Of a DNA stretch of 8,778 nucleotides, positions 1-6,367 are shown piece by piece. The translations under genes were made by a program, and so were the position numbers. Origin of the DNA: Actinomycetota bacterium (GTDB lineage Bacteria; Actinomycetota; Humimicrobiia; Humimicrobiales; Humimicrobiaceae). Where the stretch lies: assembly GCA_018399435.1 (NCBI GenBank), contig JAGYOJ010000052.1, forward strand, positions 1 to 8,778. Reading direction: 5' to 3'. Each line of letters starts with the position of its first letter. Within the stretch, counting starts at the first letter, position 1. The notes under the pieces are model-generated. The model had not been told where the DNA came from. It saw only the letters and a program-made list of their open reading frames with translations, and did not search any database.

Positions 1-1
1 T

Positions 2-109
2 TTTACTAATATTCTAAAAAATTATAATATTAGTTCCTATAATGTCATAAAAGAAGAAATGTTTACATTAAAAGGCGGCAATCTAATGCCACCTTTAGAA
101 ATATTATAA
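2..109 (+). CDS. 3' end of an upstream gene, probably TIGR03936/DUF2344 family (partial)
   Basis: This open frame enters from the left edge and runs 35 codons to a TAA at 107-109, ending 19 nt before the rng start. The tail reads like the end of a globular protein: a short helix-like stretch, then VIKEEMFTLKGGNLMPPLEIL. From memory, a pattern of V.R/K-E-x-hydrophobic, a Gly turn and a final PPLE/SPLE is typical of the C-terminus of the TIGR03936/DUF2344 radical-SAM-associated protein. That gene commonly sits directly upstream of rng in Firmicutes and related phyla, so context supports the call. The rng SD lies just after this stop, suggesting one operon. The fragment is too short to prove the family; a chance open frame of this length in AT-rich DNA is possible but less likely. 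Confidence 0.45.
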   Translation, partial: FTNILKNYNISSYNVIKEEMFTLKGGNLMPPLEIL

Positions 110-128
110 AAAGGAGTTTGGAAGAAAA

Positions 129-1802
129 TTGAAAAAAGAATTGCTAGTGAGCTCTGATAAAAATGAAACCAGGGTAGCTATTTTAGAGTCAGGGCAGGTT
201 GTTCAGCTTTTCTTTGACAGAAAAGCTAAAAAATCTTTAGTTGGAAATATTTATCTGGGAAAGGTAAAAGATGTGGTGCCCAGCCTGGATGCGGCATTTG
301 TGGATATTGGCACTGACAGAAATGCTTTTTTATATATTAATGAAGTAGATTATGAAATGGATGTTGATGATAGCGAGGTAAAGCCAAGAAAAATCCAGCA
401 TGTTTTAAAGCCAAAACAAATGATAATGGTCCAGGTTACAAAAGACCCCATGAAGACCAAAGGGGCAAGGCTTACCACCTATGTCTCCATACCAGGCAGA
501 TATCTAGTTTTAGCCCCTTTCAATGACGGGGTTGGCGTTTCAAGAAAATTGCCAAAAAAAGAAAGGGAAGAGCTAAGAGATAATGCAGATGAAATTAAAC
601 CGGATGATTTTGGCCTGATAGTTCGGACTGCTGCCAAAAAAGCAAGCAAAAACCAGCTAAAAAGGGACCTAAATCAATTAATAAAAATCTGGAGAAAAAT
701 AAATAAAAAGTCAGTTAACACGAATAAGCCTATATTATTATATGAAGAAGAATCAATTGTAATAAAATTGCTCAGGGATATTTTTAGCGAGGAATTTGCC
801 ACTATATATGTAGAAAAATGGGGAGTCAAGAGGGAAATAGCAAGGTATTTAAAAAGAATTGGTTCAAAATTTAGCAATATTATTGTACATCATGGCAAAG
901 ACGAGCTTTTTGAAAGTTTCAATGTTAATGAAGTTATAGAAAGTGCCTTAGAAAGAAAGGTCTGGCTAAAGTCCGGAGGATTTATTGTAATTGATTATGG
1001 AGAAGGCCTTACTTCTATAGACGTTAATACAGGTAAATTTACGTCTGGGAAGAATCCAAGCCATACCATACTCAGGACAAATTTAGAGGCTGCGGAAGCT
1101 ATTTGTAGCCAGTTAAAACTCAGGGATATAGGGGGCCTAATAGTTATTGATTTTATTGACATGGTAAGTGAAAGAGATAGAAGGAAAGTATTAAACAGGT
1201 TTAACCAATGCCTTGAAAATGATAGGACCAAAAATGAGGTGTTAAACTTTTCAAAATTTGGGCTCCTGGAGATGACTAGAAAGAATGTATCTGATGGAAT
1301 TCTTGGAACCCTTTGCAAAATTTGCCCGTGTTGCGGGGCCCTAGGTTATGTTAAGTCTGAGGAAACTATAAGGCTAGAGGTAGAGAGAAAAATTAAAAAA
1401 ATGGCAAGGGAAAGCGGCTCAAAGGCTTTCCTGATAAAGCTTAATACAAATATAGCTGCTTTGATAATAGGGCAGGGGGGCAAAAATTTAAGGCATCTTG
1501 AAAAAATTAGCAAGAAATACATTGCTATTAATGGTGATGATAAGCTGCCCTTAGAATCCTTTGTAATAGCAGCAGAAGGCTCAGTTGATGAAATTAAGCA
1601 GGCAGCAAAACCATTCCAAGTGGGAGATGTCCTGGATTTAGTTGTTGAAGAGCCATACTTGCATAATAAAACTGACGCCCTTTCCAGGGTAGAAGGTTAT
1701 GTAATACAAATTATAAATGGCAGGAAATTCCTTGGGAAAAGGGTAAAAATAGAGATAAAATCTATATCAAAAACCAGCGCTGTGGCAAGGGTTGTTAAAT
1801 AA
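129..1802 (+). CDS. rng: Ribonuclease E/G family endoribonuclease with C-terminal KH-like and TRAM-like segments
   Basis: A single-strand-specific endoribonuclease that in other bacteria matures rRNA and tRNA and initiates mRNA decay; cytoplasmic. An S1-like RNA-binding domain spans about residues 36-125 (VGNIYLGKV, AAFVDIG, NAFLYI). The catalytic core holds both Mg-binding aspartates: D298 in SIDVNTG (with N300) and D341 in VIDFIDM, matching D303, N305 and D346 of E. coli RNase E. A Zn-link CPxC motif follows at C399-P-C-C402, with an extra C396. Residues 430-470 contain IIGQGGKNLRHLEKI, a KH-type GxxG loop (448-451). Residues about 495-557 resemble a TRAM domain. At 557 aa it is longer than E. 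coli RNase G (489) and lacks the long RNase E scaffold. The start is TTG at 129, giving MKKELLVSS, a typical family N-terminus. AAGGAG at 111-116 is 12 nt upstream, somewhat far, and GGAAGA at 120-125 may help. Probably co-transcribed with the upstream gene. rng is preferred over rne because of its size and lack of a degradosome tail. Confidence 0.93.
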   Translation: MKKELLVSSDKNETRVAILESGQVVQLFFDRKAKKSLVGNIYLGKVKDVVPSLDAAFVDIGTDRNAFLYINEVDYEMDVDDSEVKPRKIQHVLKPKQMIMVQVTKDPMKTKGARLTTYVSIPGRYLVLAPFNDGVGVSRKLPKKEREELRDNADEIKPDDFGLIVRTAAKKASKNQLKRDLNQLIKIWRKINKKSVNTNKPILLYEEESIVIKLLRDIFSEEFATIYVEKWGVKREIARYLKRIGSKFSNIIVHHGKDELFESFNVNEVIESALERKVWLKSGGFIVIDYGEGLTSIDVNTGKFTSGKNPSHTILRTNLEAAEAICSQLKLRDIGGLIVIDFIDMVSERDRRKVLNRFNQCLENDRTKNEVLNFSKFGLLEMTRKNVSDGILGTLCKICPCCGALGYVKSEETIRLEVERKIKKMARESGSKAFLIKLNTNIAALIIGQGGKNLRHLEKISKKYIAINGDDKLPLESFVIAAEGSVDEIKQAAKPFQVGDVLDLVVEEPYLHNKTDALSRVEGYVIQIINGRKFLGKRVKIEIKSISKTSAVARVVK

Positions 1803-1978
1803 GGAAAATTGTTTTTGGTTAAATTAGATAAGTTTAGCATTTCTCCACCAGCTTAAATGTTTCACCCTAGGCTGTTGCTTGCAAATATATACAAAGAATA
1901 ATACTATTTAAAACAGCAGGGGTAACATGCATTAAGCTTAAATACAGTATTTAATTATAAACAAACAGAAGGGGAAAA

Positions 1979-2968
1979 ATGAGACCAATAACAATTTTTA
2001 CAGGGCAATGGGCAGACCTTACATTTGACCAAATGTGTAAAACTGCATCAAAATTCGGCTATGATGGGCTGGAGCTTGCTACCTGGGGGAATCACATAAA
2101 TGCTAAAAAAGCAGCAGAAGACAATAATTATGTAGCGGAGATAAAAGAAACCCTAAAAAAATATGGTTTAAAAACATGGGCAATAAGCGCGCATCTAGCC
2201 GGCCAGCTGGTGGGAGATGTTTATGACAAAAGGCATAATGGGTTTGCTCCAGAATCAGTTGCTGACAACCCGGAAGCTATGAGGGAGTGGGCGGTACAGG
2301 AAGTAAAATATATTATAAAAGCAGCACAGAATTTTGGGATAAAGAAAATTACAGGGTTTATGGGATCACCCATATGGAATTATTGGTATTCTTTTCCACA
2401 GACAACAGAAGAAATGGTAAAAGAAGGCTATGACACTATAGTTAAAAGATGGTCGCCCTTATTTGATGAGATGGACAAGGATGGGATAAAATTTGCATTA
2501 GAGGTGCATCCTACAGAAATAGCTTATGATTATTATACATTTGTAAGGCTTCTTGAAGCTTTTGGCTATAGGGAAACGCTTGGCATGAACTTTGACCCCA
2601 GCCATCTTTTATGGCAGGGCCTAAAGCCGCATCTCCTAATAAGGGAACTACCTGAAAAAGTATATCACGTGCATATAAAAGATGCTTCAGTAACCCTTGA
2701 CGGCCTTACAGGCATACTTGGCTCACATATTGAATTTGGAAAAACCAGAAGGGGATGGAATTTCCGTTCTCCCGGCAGGGGAGATGTTGATTTTTCAGCC
2801 ATTATTCGCGAATTAAATGAAATTAATTATAATGGCCCTCTTTCTGTAGAATGGGAAGATTCAGGAATGGATAGGTTCAGGGGAGCTTCAGAAGCTTGTG
2901 AATTTGTTAAAAAAATAGATATAAATCCTGCCTCGGGCGCATTTGATGATGCTTTAAAAAGCAGCTAA
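1979..2968 (+). CDS. Sugar phosphate isomerase/epimerase, xylose-isomerase-like TIM barrel
   Basis: A predicted cytoplasmic metal-dependent sugar or sugar-phosphate isomerase/epimerase of the AP-endonuclease-2/xylose-isomerase-like TIM-barrel family (relatives include IolE and ketose 3-epimerases). The expected four metal ligands can be placed: E175 in ALEVHP, D206 in MNFDPSH, H232 in YHVHIKDA and E291 in LSVEWED. The D-to-H spacing of 26 residues equals that of D-tagatose/D-psicose 3-epimerases. An insertion before the last Glu carries FRSPGRGDVDF (262-272), a motif common in uncharacterised members of this family and probably involved in substrate-phosphate or hydroxyl binding. The length (329 aa) is slightly above the usual 270-310. 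Start ATG 1979 has GGGG at 1971-1974, 4 nt away. No signal peptide is visible. It lies 176 nt after rng and 139 nt before the cupin gene, which has a related carbohydrate theme. The substrate cannot be told from sequence. Confidence 0.85.
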   Translation: MRPITIFTGQWADLTFDQMCKTASKFGYDGLELATWGNHINAKKAAEDNNYVAEIKETLKKYGLKTWAISAHLAGQLVGDVYDKRHNGFAPESVADNPEAMREWAVQEVKYIIKAAQNFGIKKITGFMGSPIWNYWYSFPQTTEEMVKEGYDTIVKRWSPLFDEMDKDGIKFALEVHPTEIAYDYYTFVRLLEAFGYRETLGMNFDPSHLLWQGLKPHLLIRELPEKVYHVHIKDASVTLDGLTGILGSHIEFGKTRRGWNFRSPGRGDVDFSAIIRELNEINYNGPLSVEWEDSGMDRFRGASEACEFVKKIDINPASGAFDDALKSS

Positions 2969-3107
2969 AAATTATTGATAAGAAAAATAATTTAATATTG
3001 CTTATAGGGCAAATAGGCATTTTTGCTATTAGCTTAAACCTATATATTTTAAAGGGATGCAGGCTGGATTTAATTATAATTATATATTTAATAATTTGGA
3101 GGTATAA

Positions 3108-4304
3108 ATGGCTGATAAAAGAAGCATAGTTGAAAAAGCGCTTGAAAAAACAGATGGCATATTACAATTAAAACCTGCCTGGGTTGCTAGGGATTTTCTC
3201 CCTCCCGGAAGGAGGCTTGGCCTTCCTGAAGAAGCTTATGATTTAGGCGATAGGGGATTTATATGTGAAAGGTGGCTAGCCTCGGTAACAAAAGCGGACA
3301 ATGCAATAGGCCCTGAAGACGAGGGCTTAAGCCATTTAAAGCTTGAATCAAAGCAAGACATCCTTTTAAAGGAGGCAGTAGACGTGGCAGGAGACCTCAT
3401 AATGGGAAAAGAATATTCAAAAACCCATAAGGGCCTTGGAAGGCTTGCAAAAATTTATGATTTTGGAGCCAGGATACCTTACCATCTCCACCAGATGCAA
3501 AAAGATGCTGAGCGTGTTGGGAGGAATGCAAAAGACGAGGCATATTATTTTCCAGAAGGGGTAGATTTAGGCCCACACCCTGAAACATTTTTTGGGGTAC
3601 ACCCTTATATAGCAGATGAGAAAAAATATGATATTATCCTACCTTATCTTAAAGATTGGAAAGACGATCTAATACTAAGGCATTCGAGGGCATATCTAAA
3701 TGTAGGCGGTGAAGGGTTTTTCCTTCCTTCCGGCATTCTCCATGCACCTGGAACAGCCCTAACATTTGAACTTCAGGAAGACTCTGATGTATTTGCAATG
3801 CTCCAAGCATTAAATGCTGGAAAAATTATATCTAAAGATCTCCTTTTTAAAGATGTTTTAAAGGAAGACAAGGAAAAGAAGGGCGAAGAAGTGATAATTG
3901 AACAAATCGATTGGCCTGCTAATGGGGATCCATATTTTTATGAAAACCACCATCTTTTAAATGTGCCAGTAAAAGGGCAAAGCCAGACAGGAGGCCAGGA
4001 GCATTGGATTTATTATAATACTAATAAATTTTCAGGAAAAAAGCTTGTTGTAAAACCAGGGCAATCCTATACATTCACTGAAAAGGGAGTATTTAATATT
4101 CTTGTATGGAAAGGCAAAGGCAAATTTGACGGCCTTGAAATAGAGGGCGGTAATTTTGAATGCGATGAGCTCCTTGTATCTCATGATAGGGCTGTAAAGC
4201 CTATAACTGTGGAAAATAATGGCAAAGACGAGCTCATGGTTATTAAGTTCTTTGGCCCGGATATTAATAAAGATGCCCCTAAAATAAAGCCCTATAATAA
4301 ATAA
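3108..4304 (+). CDS. Cupin-fold protein similar to type I mannose-6-phosphate isomerase
   Basis: A predicted metal-dependent cupin, probably a sugar or sugar-phosphate isomerase, cytoplasmic. In the first cupin, PYHLHQM puts H126 and H128 in an HxH pair, E144 lies in DEAYYFPEG, and H212 in SGILHAPG. This is the ligand order of type I phosphomannose isomerase (Q/H, H, E, H). The motif FFLPSGILHAPG matches the strand holding the last His. A second, metal-free cupin-like domain covers about 285-385 (EHWIYYNTNKFSG, VVKPGQSYTF, FNILVWKGKGKF). The N-terminal 100 residues are mostly helical, with a Lys/Arg-rich WVARDFLPPGRR segment. Length 398 aa is in the type I PMI range, but the protein is clearly diverged, so the reaction is inferred. 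Start ATG 3108 has a strong GGAGG at 3098-3102, 5 nt away. It follows the TIM-barrel isomerase in the same direction; the two probably act on the same sugar. Confidence 0.72.
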   Translation: MADKRSIVEKALEKTDGILQLKPAWVARDFLPPGRRLGLPEEAYDLGDRGFICERWLASVTKADNAIGPEDEGLSHLKLESKQDILLKEAVDVAGDLIMGKEYSKTHKGLGRLAKIYDFGARIPYHLHQMQKDAERVGRNAKDEAYYFPEGVDLGPHPETFFGVHPYIADEKKYDIILPYLKDWKDDLILRHSRAYLNVGGEGFFLPSGILHAPGTALTFELQEDSDVFAMLQALNAGKIISKDLLFKDVLKEDKEKKGEEVIIEQIDWPANGDPYFYENHHLLNVPVKGQSQTGGQEHWIYYNTNKFSGKKLVVKPGQSYTFTEKGVFNILVWKGKGKFDGLEIEGGNFECDELLVSHDRAVKPITVENNGKDELMVIKFFGPDINKDAPKIKPYNK

Positions 4305-4403
4305 TAGGCAATAATAGGTTAATTTAAAAATTTATAAAGGGATATTTTTAGAAATACTTTTTTGCCCGGTTCTATAGACCGCAATGCCCTTATTAAATAT
4401 TAA

Positions 4404-4433
4404 TTGACACCCTATTATAATATATGTTAAGAT
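4404..4433 (+). promoter_or_regulatory. Sigma70-type promoter for rplU-rpmA
   Basis: A perfect -35 TTGACA (4404-4409) is followed after 18 nt by TAAGAT (4428-4433, 4 of 6 consensus). A TGn extended -10 element (TG at 4425-4426) precedes it. Transcription would begin near 4440, leaving a leader of roughly 40 nt before the rplU start. This gives the two ribosomal protein genes a promoter of their own, apart from rng and the sugar genes. Confidence 0.6.
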
Positions 4434-4466
4434 TTCAATCTGTGATTTATAGATTATTTGCTGATT

Positions 4467-4473
4467 AAGGAGG
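4467..4473 (+). promoter_or_regulatory. Strong Shine-Dalgarno that selects an ATT start for rplU
   Basis: AAGGAGG is a near-perfect anti-SD match, 5 nt upstream of ATT at 4479. It lies inside the only conventional upstream start frame (TTG 4458), where it would be translated as codons for Lys-Glu and could not serve that start. This is the main reason for choosing 4479 as the rplU start. Confidence 0.75.
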
Positions 4474-4478
4474 CCAAA

Positions 4479-4793
4479 ATTTACGCGATTATTACTACAG
4501 GCGGAAAACAGTATAAAGTTAAAGAAAACCAAGATATAGTGGTTAATAGGATAGATGGCAAAAAAGGCGATAAGATAAAGATAAAAGAAGTCAACATGGT
4601 TTCAGATGATGGCAATGTTAAGGTTGGAAACCCTCTGATAAATAAAGCAGAAGTAGAAGCCACAATAAAAGACCATATTAAAGGGGATAAAGTAATTTCC
4701 TTTAAGATGAAGTCTAAAAAAAGGTATAAGAGAAAAGTAGGCCACAGGCAGCTGCTTACAGTGCTGCATCTTGAAAAAATAAAGTTAAAGTAA
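4479..4793 (+). CDS. rplU: 50S ribosomal protein L21, apparent ATT start codon
   Basis: L21 is a 23S rRNA-binding protein of the large subunit. From ATT 4479 the protein is 104 aa, against a usual 101-105. It begins (M)YAIITTGGKQYKV, the invariant L21 N-terminus at its normal position. The C-terminal RNA-binding signature KKRYKRKVGHRQ is present. The AAGGAGG at 4467-4473 sits at ideal spacing from ATT. The only conventional start in frame is TTG 4458, which adds seven residues (MLIKEAK), has no SD of its own and places the SD inside the coding sequence. A gene finder restricted to ATG/GTG/TTG will therefore report 4458-4793. The ATT could be genuine (infC and pcnB in E. coli use AUU and respond to IF3) or a G-to-T sequence error. 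The rpmA gene follows after 12 nt; no prp/ysxB gene lies between them. Confidence 0.9.
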   Translation: MYAIITTGGKQYKVKENQDIVVNRIDGKKGDKIKIKEVNMVSDDGNVKVGNPLINKAEVEATIKDHIKGDKVISFKMKSKKRYKRKVGHRQLLTVLHLEKIKLK

Positions 4794-4805
4794 TGGGGTG
4801 GTTAT

Positions 4806-5045
4806 ATGTCAACTAAAAAAGGTGTTGGAAGTACCAGGAATGGAAGAGATAGCAATCCAAAATTTTTAGGTATAAAAAATTCTGCTGGCCAATATGTTAA
4901 AGCAGGAAGCATAATTGTTAGGCAAAGAGGAACTAAGTTTAAGCCTGGCAGAAATGTCGGTATAGGCAGGGATTTTACAATATTTGCAAAATCTGACGGC
5001 AAAGTAGAATTTTCTAAAAACAAAGTTATTAATGTAATTTCTTAA
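4806..5045 (+). CDS. rpmA: 50S ribosomal protein L27
   Basis: L27 is a large-subunit protein whose N-terminal tail reaches the peptidyl transferase centre. The family signature is clear: STKKGVGSTRNGRDSNPKFLG, VKAGSIIVRQRGTKF, PGRNVGIGRDFTIFA. Translation starts directly at MSTKKGVGS, the mature form, so the Prp-cleaved extension known from Firmicutes (such as S. aureus) is absent. At 79 aa it is slightly short (about 85 usual), the C-terminal tail after DGKVEF being reduced. Start ATG 4806 has GGGGTGG at 4795-4801, 4 nt away. It is co-transcribed with rplU and ends 18 nt before the shared terminator. The usual next gene, obg, is missing here. Confidence 0.96.
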   Translation: MSTKKGVGSTRNGRDSNPKFLGIKNSAGQYVKAGSIIVRQRGTKFKPGRNVGIGRDFTIFAKSDGKVEFSKNKVINVIS

Positions 5046-5062
5046 AAAATGTTTAAAATTAT

Positions 5063-5090
5063 AAAAGGTCCCCGCAGGGGGCCTTTTTAT
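5063..5090. terminator. Bidirectional rho-independent terminator between rpmA and the CHR pair
   Basis: The left arm AAAAGGTCCCC (5063-5073), loop GCA and right arm GGGGGCCTTTT (5077-5087) give an 11-bp stem with one T·G pair. The stem is followed by T-rich DNA on + and by TTTTATAATTTT on -. It lies 18 nt after the rpmA stop and 15 nt after the stop of the convergent CHR gene, so it can end both transcripts. Confidence 0.92.
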
Positions 5091-5104
5091 TATCCCTATA
5101 CTTT

Positions 5105-5683
5105 TTAGAACAAGCCTACATATTTTAGTATTACACCTAATACGGCCCCAACCAAAATGGCAAGTATTGGGTGCAGCTTTAACACAAGCAACAGTACCAG
5201 GATCAAAACTGTTATCGCTATGCTAATGGGCTCTAAATGCTGTAAAGATGATAAGTCCAGCATGTCATTTATGCTTATGGGTTCTTTTAAGAGAGTATTT
5301 CTTGCAACCAATGCTACTGCCCCTATTATAAGGGCTACTACCACAGGCCTTATTCCCCAAACTATGCTTTCAAGCAATGGGTGTTTTCTATACTTATTTA
5401 ATAAACCGCAAACACTTAAAATTAATATAAGTGAAGGCAATATTACGCCAGTAGTTGCAATTACCCCGCCTAGGATGCCCCCAACTCTGTATCCAACAAA
5501 AGTAGCTGTATTAACAGCAATGGGTCCCGGGGTCATTTCTGAGATTGAAATAATGTTTACAAACTCTTGGGTAGTGAGCCACTGGCCTGTTTCGATTTCA
5601 ATCATGGGGATCATGCCATAACCCCCGCCAAAGCTAAAAAGCCCTATTTTAAAAAAAGTTATAAATAATTGTAGATAAATCAA
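5105..5683 (-). CDS. Chromate transporter family protein, short-chain CHR, second subunit
   Basis: An integral membrane protein of the CHR (chromate ion transporter) family, 192 aa, the single-domain size; full-length ChrA is about 400 aa and has two such domains. Near the N-terminus is the family hallmark FSFGGGYGMIPMIE (residues 16-29), followed by EMTPGPIAVNTATFVG (49-64), matching the conserved PGP motif. About five or six hydrophobic segments follow (roughly 65-95, 110-127, 153-170, 171-190). Its TTG start overlaps the stop of the preceding CHR gene as TTGA at 5680-5683, so translation is probably coupled; only a weak AGG lies upstream. Short CHR genes occur as tandem pairs whose products have opposite orientation and work together (B. 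subtilis YwrA/YwrB type). Chromate, or another oxyanion such as sulfate, is the family substrate; the actual one here is inferred. Confidence 0.88.
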   Translation of the reverse strand: MIYLQLFITFFKIGLFSFGGGYGMIPMIEIETGQWLTTQEFVNIISISEMTPGPIAVNTATFVGYRVGGILGGVIATTGVILPSLILILSVCGLLNKYRKHPLLESIVWGIRPVVVALIIGAVALVARNTLLKEPISINDMLDLSSLQHLEPISIAITVLILVLLLVLKLHPILAILVGAVLGVILKYVGLF

Positions 5684-6231
5684 TTTTTGCCTGACTTTTT
5701 AATTTTAAAAAAATAATAAGCAATTCCTGAAGCAATTCCAAATAGGACAATATATATGGGGTGTATTTTTATCCAGAATAGTAAAATAAGGGCTACAATT
5801 GTTATAAAGGGGGTAATTTTATCTTTTAGGCTGGCTTTTCCAATCCTAATAGAAACAGATATAAGAAGGGCTATTACAGCAGAGTTTATGCCCCTAAAAG
5901 CTGCCTTTATGGCTTCTATCTCCCAAATATAGGAGAAAATTTTAGCTACTGCAATAATAATAATTAAAGAGGGAAGGGTTACCCCTAATGTAGCAGCCAC
6001 AGCTCCTGGATATCCCCCAATGCGCTGCCCAATTATAATGGATGAGTTAATGGCTACTGCGCCAGGAAAGGATTGAGAAATTGATATTATGTTTATCATT
6101 GAATCTTGAGAAACCCATTTTCTTTTTTCTACTATTTCCCTTTCTATGAGCGGAATCATTGCAAAACCTCCCCCAAATGTAAAAGCCCCTATTTTCAGGA
6201 AGGTTATAAATAGTAAAAATATTTTTTTCAT
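5680..6231 (-). CDS. Chromate transporter family protein, short-chain CHR, first subunit
   Basis: The first gene of the CHR pair, 183 aa from ATG at 6231. It has FTFGGGFAMIPLIE (residues 17-30) and QSFPGAVAINSSI (53-65), the same two motifs as its neighbour but with PGA in place of PGP. Four or five hydrophobic segments follow and the tail is basic (KIKKSGKN). Start choice: an upstream in-frame TTG (6252) would add seven residues, but ATG 6231 has TAAGG at 6240-6244, 8 nt away, and yields the usual MKKIFLLFITFLKIG start. TTG 6252 would also sit only about 8 nt from the predicted transcription start. The stop overlaps the next start by 4 nt. The two proteins probably form one hetero-oligomeric transporter. 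Confidence 0.88.
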   Translation of the reverse strand: MKKIFLLFITFLKIGAFTFGGGFAMIPLIEREIVEKRKWVSQDSMINIISISQSFPGAVAINSSIIIGQRIGGYPGAVAATLGVTLPSLIIIIAVAKIFSYIWEIEAIKAAFRGINSAVIALLISVSIRIGKASLKDKITPFITIVALILLFWIKIHPIYIVLFGIASGIAYYFFKIKKSGKN

Positions 6232-6266
6232 GACAGCAGCCTTAAAAAGCAATTTTTAGTCCAGTA

Positions 6267-6295
6267 ATTTTAGCAAAATATATGAGTTGTTGCAA
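6267..6295 (-). promoter_or_regulatory. Sigma70-type promoter for the CHR transporter pair
   Basis: Read on the minus strand: TTGCAA (-35, 6295-6290), exactly 17 nt, then TAAAAT (-10, 6272-6267). TG two nt before it forms an extended -10. Transcription would start near 6260, about 30 nt before the ATG at 6231. This makes the CHR pair a separate unit from the decayed gene upstream. Confidence 0.65.
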
Positions 6296-6367
6296 TTTTG
6301 GCGGCTGCTTTGCAAATAAGGCAAAAACAATAATATTTAATTTAATTATGCAGCAGGAAAGGTTTCA

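Noticed and set aside
5..34. Perfect 9-bp inverted repeat ACTAATATT...AATATTAGT with a 12-nt loop
   Set aside because: It lies inside the open tail of the upstream gene, is entirely AT-rich apart from one pair, and has no T-run, so it is neither a convincing terminator nor an operator.
1803..1978. Possible promoter, tRNA or small RNA between rng and the isomerase gene
   Set aside because: TTGCTT at 1875 has no good -10 at 16-18 nt, no cloverleaf can be drawn and no hairpin with a T-run is seen; nothing supportable beyond the SD at 1971.
2969..3107. Inverted repeat AATAG...CTATT (about 3012-3030) and TATA-like boxes before the cupin gene
   Set aside because: Short arms with a bulge in AT-rich DNA, and -35/-10 candidates only at 14-15 nt spacing; not distinguishable from chance.
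4363..4384. Hairpin CGGTT-CTATA-GACCG after the cupin gene as a terminator
   Set aside because: Only a 5-bp stem with one G·T pair and no following T-run; too weak to call.
4458..4478. TTG 4458 as the rplU start, adding MLIKEAK
   Set aside because: No SD precedes it, the strong AAGGAGG would lie inside the coding sequence, and the L21 family begins at the Tyr that follows ATT 4479.
5157..5621. A 154-codon open frame on the + strand
   Set aside because: It is the complement of the CHR gene 5105-5683, which carries clear family motifs; the + strand product is low-complexity and has no SD.
6232..6252. TTG 6252 as the start of the first CHR gene
   Set aside because: It would lie only about 8 nt from the predicted transcription start and has no SD; ATG 6231 has TAAGG at good spacing and gives the standard N-terminus.
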